A DNA stretch of 64,000 nucleotides from Bacteroidales bacterium. Its GTDB lineage: Bacteria > Bacteroidota > Bacteroidia > Bacteroidales > 4484-276. The stretch covers positions 67,135 to 131,134 of the forward strand of contig DASRND010000003.1 of NCBI GenBank assembly GCA_035647615.1. The letters are read 5' to 3'. Position numbers and translations under genes: made by a program. Of this stretch, positions 45,570 through 55,800 are shown in pieces. Position 1 is the stretch's first letter; each line of letters opens with the position of its first letter. The notes under the pieces are model-generated. The model was not told where the DNA came from. It was given only the letters and a program-made list of their open reading frames with translations, and ran no database searches.

Positions 45570-48500
45570 ATGAAAAAACATTTATTCTTCATCCTGATGC
45601 TGTTGGCAATTACAGCATTGCAGGCACAGGAGCCTCTCCACTGGATAGTTGATACCCAAATCGAAGCGTTTCAGGAATCGACCATTGTGCAGCAAGGCAG
45701 CTACAGCAGTGGCATCATCGTCAACAGCGATGTGCAGGCCAATTGCGATTTTGATAACGAAACTGTGATTCCTGTTACGGCAGGAGATACTTTCAAAATG
45801 TCGTTCTGGGGTTATACCTCCGAAAATGTGCGGGTTCGAGCCAAGATTATCTGGTCGGACAATACCACATTGTATGCGACCAACTACCTGGGGCCCAACA
45901 CCGGTGGCTGGGAGCAGTTCGAATTCGATGGCCAGGTACCCGCCAACATTACAAGTTTAAAGGTGGGCGTTCGATTTTATGATGTCCCCCCCGGATTTAC
46001 TCCCGGTGAAGTGCAGTATGTGGATGATTTCGTTTTTGAATCGCCCATCGGCACACCATTGACCATCAACAACGGCGACCTCGAGTCGTGGACGGGTATG
46101 TCTGGTGAACCGGATAATTACCCAACGGACTTTGCCGCAGAACTTGCGGCGCTTAGCGCCGCGCTTTCGTGGATAGATGCAACCGGCAGCCAGCTTCCTC
46201 ACGCCTATCTGATAAAAGCGAGCACCTCCGACGACATTACTTTGCCCGTTGACGGCGTTCCAGTTGCCGACGACCTCGACCTGAGCGATGGCAAAGGAGC
46301 AGTTAACGTGGATTTTGGCCAGGAAACTATTACCTTTCCTGATCTGGAACCTTCCAACACTTATTATTTCAAAATTTTCTCATACACAAACGGTGGTGCC
46401 AACATCAACTACAAAACTGACGGAACTCCTCCGGCAGCGCAAGTAGAAACGCCTGACATCGTGGTAATCCATTCACAAAACTTCAATGCCGGCTTTGCCA
46501 ACTGGACGCCCATCAGCGTTGCAGGCGATCAGGTATGGAATGCCACCAACAACTTTGGTATGGGCGGCACGCCCTGCGCCCGTATTTCTGGTTTTGTAAG
46601 CGGCGCTGCTGTCGAAAACGAAGACTGGCTCATTTCACCCGCGATTGAGCTGGGTAATTTTCAAAATGAAATCCTTACTTTCTATACGGCTATCGGCTAC
46701 CCCACTGCCACACCGCAACTGGCGGCTTATGTATCGACAGATTATGATGGTGGTGGCAATCCAGCTACTGCTACCTGGATTGATCTGGAACCGGTGCTGC
46801 CCGATGGCGTTGTGTTCTGGGAATGGACCAATTCCGGCGATTTAAACCTTTCGGGATACGAAGGAAGCGTCCATATCGCTTTTGTTTACGCCTGTGGCAC
46901 CGACGACGCTGCCACCTGGGAAGTGGACAATATTCTGATAACCGGCGAGGGCGAATTTGTACCTGACCCGGAGCCAACCAATTATCCGGTGAATTTTGCA
47001 GCCCTTGCTACCGGCCAGTCGATAATACTTTCGTGGACGGATGCCGTGGGTGCTCAGCTTCCGGCAGGATATCTTATTCTGGCTTCCGACAATCCAAACA
47101 TCGCCGCTCCGGTGGATGGAACGCCGGTAGCTGACGACAATGTGCTGAGCGATGGCAGCGGCGCGCTTAACATCAATCCAGGTGTGCAAACTGCACATTT
47201 TTATAATCTTCCGCAAGGTACCACCTATTATTTTGCCATCTATCCCTACACAAACGAAGGCGAAAATATTGATTACAAAACTGACGGTACACCACCTACT
47301 GCAACAGCTACAACCGAGGAAACCAACTTCCTGCTTTTCACGGATTTCAATACCGACTGGGGCGGATGGACAACCTATAGCGTGGTGGGCGATCAGCAAT
47401 GGGGACGCAACAATACCTACGGGCTGGAAGGCACTCCCTGTGCTTTGATGTCGGGTTTTTCCGGTGGCAACTTCGAAAACGAAGACTGGCTCATTTCGCC
47501 ACCGATCGACCTCAGCGCCAGCAGCAACGAAGTGCTCAAATTTTTCTCAGCCAAAAACTATGTGGGTCCACGGCTGGAGCTGCGCATTTCGACCGACTAC
47601 AACGGAACTGGTAATCCCAACGATTTTACCTGGCAAGTGTTTACCGATGAAGCGATGTGGTCGCCGGGCAGCTTTGCCTGGACGGAATCTGGTTACATCG
47701 ATCTGTCAGCATTTACCGATAACACCATTTATGTGGCTTTCCAGTTTTTCTCCACCGCAACGGAATCGGCCAACTGGGAAATAGACAACGTGAGCATCAC
47801 CGTACAGGAGCTACCTCCCACCGAGCCTTCCAACTATCCAGAGAATTTTGAAGGTGAGGCAAACTTTAATGATGTGAAACTTACCTGGGAAGATGCTACG
47901 GGAGAAATCATCCCCGACGGCTATCTAATCCTGGCCAGCAACCAAAGCAACATTCCTTTACCGGTAGATGGCGTGCCTGTAGTGAATGACCCCGACTTGT
48001 TCGATGGTACCGGAGCTATGAATGTAGAAAGCGGTATAGAACGCTACACCTTTACCGATTTGGATAACACCACCTATTACTTCAGGATTTTCCCCTACAC
48101 CGGTTCGGGTACAAAGATTGACTATAAAACCGATGGTGTTCCGCCTTATGCATCGGTTGTTGTTACTACATTTTCTTATTACGCTTATCATTTAAATACC
48201 ACATTTGATACCGGCTGGGAAGGCTGGCAACAGGTAAGCGTTACCGGCGACCAGATTTGGACACGCGATACCACTCATGGCATCAACGGAACACCGTGTG
48301 CGCGCATCAGCGGTTTTAGCGGCGCTGCCTTTGAAAATGAAGACTGGCTCATTTCACCGAGAGTATTTTTTTTGTCTGACATTGGTCATAACATCATCTT
48401 TAATTCGGCTGTAGCTTACACCGGCGCACCGCTGTCAATTAAAATCTCTACAGATTATGAAAACGGCTATCCCAGCGGCGCCACCTGGACTGATGTTACC

Positions 48501-48941
48501 GACAGAGCCATTTGGCCCGATGGAGATATTTTCTGGAAATGGACTTATTCTGGAGTTTTGGATGTAGAAGATATTCTCATTAATCAGGGTTCAGCTGTAA
48601 TTGCATTCGTTTACACCTCCACCACGGCAGATGCAGCCACCTGGGAAGTTGACAACATAAAGTTAAGATCCATTATTCTTGATGGCATAGACGATGTAGC
48701 CGGACAGCGGCAGGTCAACATTTTCCCCAACCCTACGCGCGGTACTTTTACTATTGATACAGAAATGGACGTGCGCTTTGTGGAAGTTTATTCGGCTACC
48801 GGCAGTCTGATGCTGCACCAACAAATGGCGGATGCTTCGCAGGCTATCGACATCAGCAACCTGAAACCCGGCTTTTACTTTGTAAAAGGCTTTGGCAATG
48901 CTGCCGAAAATATCTTCAACAGTCGCATTATTTTACAATAA
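45570..48941 (+). CDS. Multidomain adhesin 3, T9SS substrate
   Basis: The 1,123-residue protein repeats the layout of adhesin 2: signal peptide (MKKHLFFILMLLAITALQAQ), sugar-binding-like domain (21-170), three Fn3-like / choice-of-anchor J pairs, and a T9SS type A sorting domain. It is more diverged: the sorting domain (INIFPNPT-like start NIFPNPTRGTF, ending NSRIILQ) is of a different subtype from adhesins 1 and 2, although the N-terminal domain is still clearly related (YTSENVRVRAKIIW against NTSEHVRVTAVVDW). Surface display and polysaccharide or host binding are inferred from the domains. Confidence 0.86.
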   Translation: MKKHLFFILMLLAITALQAQEPLHWIVDTQIEAFQESTIVQQGSYSSGIIVNSDVQANCDFDNETVIPVTAGDTFKMSFWGYTSENVRVRAKIIWSDNTTLYATNYLGPNTGGWEQFEFDGQVPANITSLKVGVRFYDVPPGFTPGEVQYVDDFVFESPIGTPLTINNGDLESWTGMSGEPDNYPTDFAAELAALSAALSWIDATGSQLPHAYLIKASTSDDITLPVDGVPVADDLDLSDGKGAVNVDFGQETITFPDLEPSNTYYFKIFSYTNGGANINYKTDGTPPAAQVETPDIVVIHSQNFNAGFANWTPISVAGDQVWNATNNFGMGGTPCARISGFVSGAAVENEDWLISPAIELGNFQNEILTFYTAIGYPTATPQLAAYVSTDYDGGGNPATATWIDLEPVLPDGVVFWEWTNSGDLNLSGYEGSVHIAFVYACGTDDAATWEVDNILITGEGEFVPDPEPTNYPVNFAALATGQSIILSWTDAVGAQLPAGYLILASDNPNIAAPVDGTPVADDNVLSDGSGALNINPGVQTAHFYNLPQGTTYYFAIYPYTNEGENIDYKTDGTPPTATATTEETNFLLFTDFNTDWGGWTTYSVVGDQQWGRNNTYGLEGTPCALMSGFSGGNFENEDWLISPPIDLSASSNEVLKFFSAKNYVGPRLELRISTDYNGTGNPNDFTWQVFTDEAMWSPGSFAWTESGYIDLSAFTDNTIYVAFQFFSTATESANWEIDNVSITVQELPPTEPSNYPENFEGEANFNDVKLTWEDATGEIIPDGYLILASNQSNIPLPVDGVPVVNDPDLFDGTGAMNVESGIERYTFTDLDNTTYYFRIFPYTGSGTKIDYKTDGVPPYASVVVTTFSYYAYHLNTTFDTGWEGWQQVSVTGDQIWTRDTTHGINGTPCARISGFSGAAFENEDWLISPRVFFLSDIGHNIIFNSAVAYTGAPLSIKISTDYENGYPSGATWTDVTDRAIWPDGDIFWKWTYSGVLDVEDILINQGSAVIAFVYTSTTADAATWEVDNIKLRSIILDGIDDVAGQRQVNIFPNPTRGTFTIDTEMDVRFVEVYSATGSLMLHQQMADASQAIDISNLKPGFYFVKGFGNAAENIFNSRIILQ

Positions 48942-48955
48942 CTTTTTTGTTACTG

Positions 48956-48995
48956 AAGGCGTCCCGGTAATATCCGGGACACCTTCCTTTTTTTT
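48956..48995 (+). terminator. Intrinsic terminator after adhesin 3
   Basis: GTCCCGG (48961-48967) pairs with CCGGGAC (48974-48980) around a TAATAT loop, with weaker outer pairing and a run of eight T. Confidence 0.85.
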
Positions 48996-49033
48996 AAAAG
49001 CATTAATTATTAACATTTAAAACCTAATATCTT

Positions 49034-52000
49034 ATGAGAAATCTACGACACATTTTAATGATGGCGCTATTTACAATAGTAGCACAACTTTCTTTTGGTC
49101 AAGGGCTTGAAACCTTTGATAATTTTGATGCAATCGGAACTTCATACCAAACTGGTACTTTTCTGGGACAGGATGGTTCAGAATGGAATTATATTCAAAG
49201 TCGGGGTGACATTGAAATTACCGGAAAAGCACTTATGCTCGGCAGAAACCGAACACCACAAGCAAATGTTTATTCCGGCACTATTTCTAATGGTATCGGG
49301 ACGCTGAATTTCGATTATATGCAAGCCTTTTCATCAAATGTTAATCTTAACATTTTGGTAAATGATGAAGTTGTTGGAAATGTGACTTCAAGCGGAGAAC
49401 AAAATGTAATTAAAAATTCCGGGGAAATTGAAGTAAATATTTCAGGTGACTTTGTTTTAAAATTCATGAGTGTGAATAATAGTGATGGGCAAGTAGTTAT
49501 TGACAATGTGACCTGGACATCTGGTTCTGGCAATTCCGTTGCTTCCCCTCAATTCAACCCTATTGGTGGAACTTACACTTCTCCTCAAAATGTGAGCATC
49601 ACCTGCGCAACTCCGGGAGCTATCATTTACTACACCACTGATGACAGCAATCCTACCCAACAATCACAACAATATACCCTACCTGTGACGATTGCACAGA
49701 CAACCACTCTCAAAGCAAGAGCGTATGCTTTTGGCCTTAACCCCAGCAATATTATTTCGGCGCTCTATAGTTTCCCGGAAACGGTAACTACCCTGGCTGC
49801 GCTTCGTGCAGGAGTTCCCGGACAGCTCTATTATTATACCGGCACAGCCGTCCTTACCTTCCAACAGGGGTTCCGCAATCAGAAATATGTGCAGGATGCC
49901 ACGGCCGGAATTTTGATCGATGACCTTGCAGGCATCATCACTTCCGATTTTGAAATTGGCGACGGCATCACCAACCTTTGGGGACACGTAGCTGAATTTG
50001 GTGGGATGATGCAATTTTCGCCAACACAAGATCCGGGCGACCCGGTTTCTTCGGGGAATAATCCGACGCCTTTGGTGATTACACTTACCGAGTTAAATGC
50101 TAATTACTCTACTTACGATGCGCGGCTGGTACGTATTAATGACGTTACCTTTGACGATGCCGGAGCAACGTTTGTCGACGGAGCGGTTTATCATCTTACC
50201 GGCCCGGCTGCCAGTGAAGGCGATTTCAGAGCCACTTTTTATGGAGTGGATTACATCGGCACTCCCATTCCCTCTGGATCTATCGACATTATTGGCTTAC
50301 CAAATTCACGTGTTGAAGGCAAATACCTGACAGCGCGTAACAACAACGACTTCGTTCAGGAGCAGGTACCTCCGACTATTCAGGTGCTTTCGCCAAATGG
50401 TGGCGAAGTGTGGCAAAAAGGCAATACCTACACCATTAGCTGGCTCAACACCAACTTTTCGGGTAATGTAAAAATTACCATTCCAAAAGGTTTTACCAGT
50501 ATTATGGTGGCTAATAATGTGACAAATACCGGTAGCTACGAATGGACCATCCCCATGTCGTTCGTTGCAGGCAGCTATAAAGTAAAAGTAGAGAATGTAA
50601 ATCCTGGTGATCCTGTAGACATAAGCGACGACAATTTCTCGATAATCGAGCCACTGCCCGATCCCGACATTGTCATCAACGAGATCATGTACAATCCAGC
50701 AATAGCATTAGGTTCGGATGCTGATTATGAGTATCTGGAATTATACAACAACAGTGGTTTTGCTGTGGATTTGGGTGGCTGGAAACTGGCCACTGCCATA
50801 GATTATACTTTTGAAGCTGGTACTACCATTGCCGACGGCGGATATCTGGTAGTTGCACTCAAACCTGACACTATCATCGCACATTACGGAATCACCAATG
50901 TGGTGGGTCCTTTTACTGGCGGTCTCAACAATACCGGCGAAATCATCCTGCTTCTCAATGTTGAGGGCAATGTTGCTGATAGTGTAAAGTATGCCAAAGG
51001 TGGATTGTGGCCCCCTGAAGCCAATGGCGACGGCCCTTCACTGGAACTTCTCGATCCCAACCTCGACAACTCCCTGCCCGAAAATTGGGCAGCCAGTATC
51101 GTAAACGATGGTACACCCGGCATGCCCAATTCAGTTTTTGGATTCGAAATGCTCACGCTCACGGCTCCTAACGGCGGCGAAAGCTTCTTGCAAGGCAGCT
51201 CACAGCAAGTTACCTGGACGTATGTCGGATTTACCGGAACCATCAAAATAGAGCTTACCGATACCCAGCTTGCCACCACAGTGACGCTTGCCGAAAATGT
51301 TCCTGTAAATTCTATCGTCTGGGATTGGGAAATTCCCGCCAATTTTACAACGGGCAACAATTATAAAATTATCATCTCCGAAACCACCGACGGAATTCCT
51401 ACAGACGAAAGCGATGGCGTCTTTAGCATCGTAGGAACCATTGTTCCCTCCATCACCGTAACTTCGCCCAATGGCGGCGAATCGTGGGCACAGGGAACGC
51501 TGCACAACATTACCTGGACAAGCGAGGCTGTAACAGGAAATGTGAAGATCGAACTTTCCGACGGCACTTCAACTATTGTGCTTGAAGCTTCCATAGCCAT
51601 CACAGAAGAAACCTATGGATGGAACATTCCTGCCGGTCAGGCCCTGGGTAGTAATTATACCGTCATCATTTCAGGTTTGGGTACCGGCGCACCAACTGAT
51701 GCAAGCGATGCTCCATTCTCGATTGTTGCACCACCGCCGCTTGCCGATATTGTTATCAATGAAATAATGTACAATCCTCCCGAAAGCGGCGCCGACAGCC
51801 TCGAATTTATCGAGATCTATAACCGCGGAGCGATGGCCGTCAATCTCGAAGACTATTACTTCAGCAAGGGCGTAGTATTTGTATTTCCTAATTACGAACT
51901 TGTGCCTGGTGGATATGTAGTAGTTGCCATCAAAGCCAATGTGATGCTGAATGAATTTGGCGTTGAAGCGCTGCAATGGACCAGTGGCGGATTGAGCAAT

Positions 52001-52729
52001 AGCGGCGAAGCTATTGTGTTGATGAACAATGCCGGACAACAAGTGGATAGTGTTTATTACAAAACTGGTGGCGTATGGCCTGCAGCGGCCAACGGCTATG
52101 GCCCTTCACTGGCGCTTACTGATCCTTTTGCCGATAATAGCGATGCCGCCAATTGGAAGCCCGAAACTACTTTTGCTTTTAATCATCCCATAGGAATGGG
52201 AGTTTATGCCACTCCCGGAGCTGTTAACTTTTCAACACCCGGACAGGGCATTCTGCTAAATTCCGGCTTGTCGGGTATCTCTACTTATCTCGATCTTAAC
52301 AACCAGGCCGTGGAAACCAACATGAATCCCATTGTGGACAATCTTATTGAAATGCAGAATTTTAGTAACGTTTATCTGCCGGGCTACAACGTGAATTCCA
52401 TTGGCAACTGGAACACCAACAAAGGCTATCAGATTAACGTGACGAGTAAATGTTATCTGGTACTCTATGGCACCGAAAGTGCCGACCATACTGCTGAGTT
52501 GATAACAGGATGGAATGCGCTACCGGTTCTGAGCACCTGCGCTGTGGAAGCTGCCACTCTATTTGGCGGACATACCGAAATTATCCTTGTAAAAGAAATG
52601 GGCAGCAACCGCATCTATTATCCTGCCGGAAACATTTTCACGCTGCAAACGCTGCAGCCGGGCAGTGCCTATTTTATCAAAGTAAGTGCACCTATCAATA
52701 TCACTTATCCTGATTGTGGGAACAAATAA
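49034..52729 (+). CDS. Lamin-tail multidomain surface protein without a sorting domain
   Basis: The 1,231-residue protein has a signal peptide, a beta-sandwich module (about 25-165, GTFLGQDGSEWNYIQSRGD), a chitobiase/beta-hexosaminidase C-terminal-like domain (about 170-240, IIYYTTDDSNP), an OB-fold region like DUF5689 (about 245-435, FRNQKYVQDATAGILIDD), a Kre9/KNH-like domain (about 440-535, SPNGGEVWQKGNTYTISW), a lamin-tail domain (INEIMYNP, about 540-700), two more Kre9-like domains, a second lamin-tail domain (about 905-1065) and the GWSGISS-type module (nt 52251-52726). It stops there at PDCGNK: no T9SS sorting domain is recognisable, although its paralogue downstream has one. Confidence 0.85.
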   Translation: MRNLRHILMMALFTIVAQLSFGQGLETFDNFDAIGTSYQTGTFLGQDGSEWNYIQSRGDIEITGKALMLGRNRTPQANVYSGTISNGIGTLNFDYMQAFSSNVNLNILVNDEVVGNVTSSGEQNVIKNSGEIEVNISGDFVLKFMSVNNSDGQVVIDNVTWTSGSGNSVASPQFNPIGGTYTSPQNVSITCATPGAIIYYTTDDSNPTQQSQQYTLPVTIAQTTTLKARAYAFGLNPSNIISALYSFPETVTTLAALRAGVPGQLYYYTGTAVLTFQQGFRNQKYVQDATAGILIDDLAGIITSDFEIGDGITNLWGHVAEFGGMMQFSPTQDPGDPVSSGNNPTPLVITLTELNANYSTYDARLVRINDVTFDDAGATFVDGAVYHLTGPAASEGDFRATFYGVDYIGTPIPSGSIDIIGLPNSRVEGKYLTARNNNDFVQEQVPPTIQVLSPNGGEVWQKGNTYTISWLNTNFSGNVKITIPKGFTSIMVANNVTNTGSYEWTIPMSFVAGSYKVKVENVNPGDPVDISDDNFSIIEPLPDPDIVINEIMYNPAIALGSDADYEYLELYNNSGFAVDLGGWKLATAIDYTFEAGTTIADGGYLVVALKPDTIIAHYGITNVVGPFTGGLNNTGEIILLLNVEGNVADSVKYAKGGLWPPEANGDGPSLELLDPNLDNSLPENWAASIVNDGTPGMPNSVFGFEMLTLTAPNGGESFLQGSSQQVTWTYVGFTGTIKIELTDTQLATTVTLAENVPVNSIVWDWEIPANFTTGNNYKIIISETTDGIPTDESDGVFSIVGTIVPSITVTSPNGGESWAQGTLHNITWTSEAVTGNVKIELSDGTSTIVLEASIAITEETYGWNIPAGQALGSNYTVIISGLGTGAPTDASDAPFSIVAPPPLADIVINEIMYNPPESGADSLEFIEIYNRGAMAVNLEDYYFSKGVVFVFPNYELVPGGYVVVAIKANVMLNEFGVEALQWTSGGLSNSGEAIVLMNNAGQQVDSVYYKTGGVWPAAANGYGPSLALTDPFADNSDAANWKPETTFAFNHPIGMGVYATPGAVNFSTPGQGILLNSGLSGISTYLDLNNQAVETNMNPIVDNLIEMQNFSNVYLPGYNVNSIGNWNTNKGYQINVTSKCYLVLYGTESADHTAELITGWNALPVLSTCAVEAATLFGGHTEIILVKEMGSNRIYYPAGNIFTLQTLQPGSAYFIKVSAPINITYPDCGNK

Positions 52730-52752
52730 GAGGATTATTTAAATGATCACAG

Positions 52753-52809
52753 AAAGGCTGCTACGAAATTATCTGCAAAAGCAGAGTGATGACGTGGCAG
52801 CCTTTTTTA
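52753..52809 (+). terminator. Intrinsic terminator, stem with inner hairpin
   Basis: AAAGGCTGCTAC (52753-52764) pairs with GTGGCAGCCTTT (52794-52805, one wobble), with a small TCTGC/GCAGA hairpin in the loop and a T-run after it. Confidence 0.8.
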
Positions 52810-52862
52810 TTGTACTTTCAAAAATATCTCAAACTCTTTTATTCATCTAAATTTTTAATGTT

Positions 52863-55800
52863 ATGAAGAATTTTTTACTTGGTTTTTTAATTTTGATTTT
52901 CGGCGGGTTTATCACTTGTGCAACGGCACAAGTGGACGTAACCTTTCAGGTTGATATGGCCGAACAAATAGTAAATCCTGCCGGCGTGAGCGTAGCTGGC
53001 GATTTTCAAGGCTGGTCACCGGGCACCACCCTGATGGCGCAGGTGGGAAGCAGCACAGTTTACGCCGTAACGTTGCAGCTTTCGGAAGGCGATCATTATT
53101 TTAAGTATATCAATGGCAATGCCTGGGCTGATAACGAAAATGTCCCTACTGGCTGCAACTTTGATGGCAACCGTCAGGTAATTGTTGGCGATGTACCGGT
53201 AGTACTCGACCCGGTTTGCTTTGGCAGTTGCACCGTTTGTAACCCACCAGAGGTAGAAGTTACCTTCCGGGTAAATATGGCCGAACAGGATGTGAGTGTG
53301 GAGGGTGTATTTATCGCCGGTAACTTCCAGGGCTGGAATGCAGGCGGCACCCCGATGACCCTTGATCAGGATGCCATTTATACCTACACCACCAGTTTGC
53401 CAGAAGGTTATTTTGTAGAGTACAAATTCTTAAATGGCACAGGTGGCTGGGAAAATGTACCTGGTGGTTGTAATTCTAATGGTAATCGCTTCCTTGAGGT
53501 TCCCGATGTGGATATTACCCTCGATGTAGTATGCTGGGGCAGTTGCGTTGACTGTGCAGTACCTATGGTAGAAATTACCTTTCAGGTTGACATGAGCAAC
53601 GAAACTGTATCAACTGACGGAATACATATTGCCGGAAGCTTTCAGGATCCAGCGTGGCAACCCGGCGACACCCCGATGATCGACGAAAGCAATGACATCT
53701 ACAGCTACACAGCCAATTTGCCTGCAGGCGAATTTATCGAATACAAATTTGTAAACGGCAATAGCTGGGACGACCCCCAACCGGAGCAAGTTCCCTGGGA
53801 ATGTGCCAGCAACGGCAACCGTTTTTTTACTGTTCCCAATGTAGCTACCACGCTCGACCTGGTTTGCTTTGGTAGTTGTGAGGCTTGTGTTGCCCCTCCC
53901 TCCGGTGGTGGTATGGAAACCTTTGATAATTTAACTGCCACTGGATCTTCGTACCAAACTGGTACTTTTCTGGGACAGGATGGTTCAGAATGGAATTATA
54001 TTCAAAGCCGGGGTGACACAGAAATTACTGGAAAAGCACTTATGCTTGGCAGAAACAGAAATCCACAGGCCAATTTCTATTCAGGAACAATACCCAATGG
54101 TTGCGGAACTATCGAATTTGATTACATGCAGGCATTTGGAACAAACGTTAACCTCAATGTACTCATTAATGATGTAATTGTTGGGAATGTTACTTCAAGC
54201 GGAGAGCAAAATGTGGTGAAAAATTCGGGTGTTTTTAACGTAAATGTAACCGGCGATTTTGTGATAAAATTCATCAGTGAAACAAATAGCGGTGGACAGG
54301 TTGTGGTTGATAATATTTCCTGGACAGCTTCTGGTAGTGCTACAAATGTGCTCACACCTGTTTTCTCCGAAATTACAAAAGAGTATTTCAGTCCTGTAGA
54401 TTTAGAAGTTTCTTGTGAAACAGAGGGTTCGACCATTTATTATACTTTAGATGGCAATGATCCTGACGACAATTCCACCGAATACACCGGGCCAATAAGC
54501 ATTGCTGCAACCACCACGGTTAAAGCCATTGCTTATGCCCCGAATCTTGATCCGAGTGCTATTGCTGAAGTAACCCTTACTTTCCCAACGGTGATCGAAG
54601 TTGAAAACCTTGCCACTTTGCGGGCTGCCTATTACACAAAGGCATCGGATTATTATAAAGTAACAGGCGAAGTGGTGCTTACCTTCCAGCAAACTTTCCG
54701 TAATCAGAAATATATCCAGGATGCAACTGCCGGCGTTCTCATCGAAGACAATTCAGGTAAAATTTCCTCAACTTATGAGCTCTATGATGGCATCACCGGC
54801 ATCATTGGAAAAGTGGACGAATTTGGCGGCATGATTCAGTTTACACCAGCTCAGGATCCGGGCGCTGCTTCTTCTACCAATAATGTCATTGTTCCACAGG
54901 TTATTACTTTGGAAGACCTTGTCAACAACTTTGAGGAGTATGAGTCGGAACTGGTAGAAATTAAAGGTGTGACTTTTGCCAATGGCGGAGCTACCTTTGC
55001 CAGCGGGCAGCTATACGATATTAGCGATGCTACTGAAAGTGGCGTCTTTAGAACTACATTTTATGATGTGGATTATATTGGGACAACCATCCCCGCTGAT
55101 GCTGCCGATGTAACAGGTATTCCTAATTCACGCGCAGAAGGCGAGTATTTGACAAGCCGTAGCCTGGCCGACATTATTGCGCCCAGCTTTGTGCTGCTGA
55201 CCGCGCCCAATGGCGGAGAGCAAATTGAGCAGGGTTCTGAGTTTACGATCACCTGGGAAACCAACCTCACCGAAACTACTGTGGATATCTTCCTGAACCT
55301 GACCACACATCTGATAGAGCTGGCAACAGATGTTCCGATAGAGGAAGGTTCGTTCTTGTGGGAGGTTACGCAGCCGTTAGGTAATTATACGATCATTCTG
55401 CACACGACCGAAAATCTCCCCGACGACGAAAGCGACGATTTGTTCGCCATCGTACCACCATTCGATGTGAAGATTACCGAGATAATGTACAACCCGCCGG
55501 AAAGCGGCCAGGACTCGCTGGAGTACATCGAAATCTACAACAATGGGATTAGCAATGTAAATCTCGAAGACTGGTCATTTACAAAAGGAGTTGTTTTTGT
55601 ATTTCCTGAAATCACACTTGCCCCCGGCGAATACGCTGTGAGCTGTGTAAATAGCACTGCCTTCCTCAACTTTTTTGGCTTTGAAGCTCCCCAATGGACA
55701 AGCGGCAGCCTGAGCAATAGCGGTGAAAAAATCGAACTGAGCGACAACCTGGGCAACATTCGTGCTGAGGTAACCTACGGTAGAAGTGGTTTGTGGCCTG

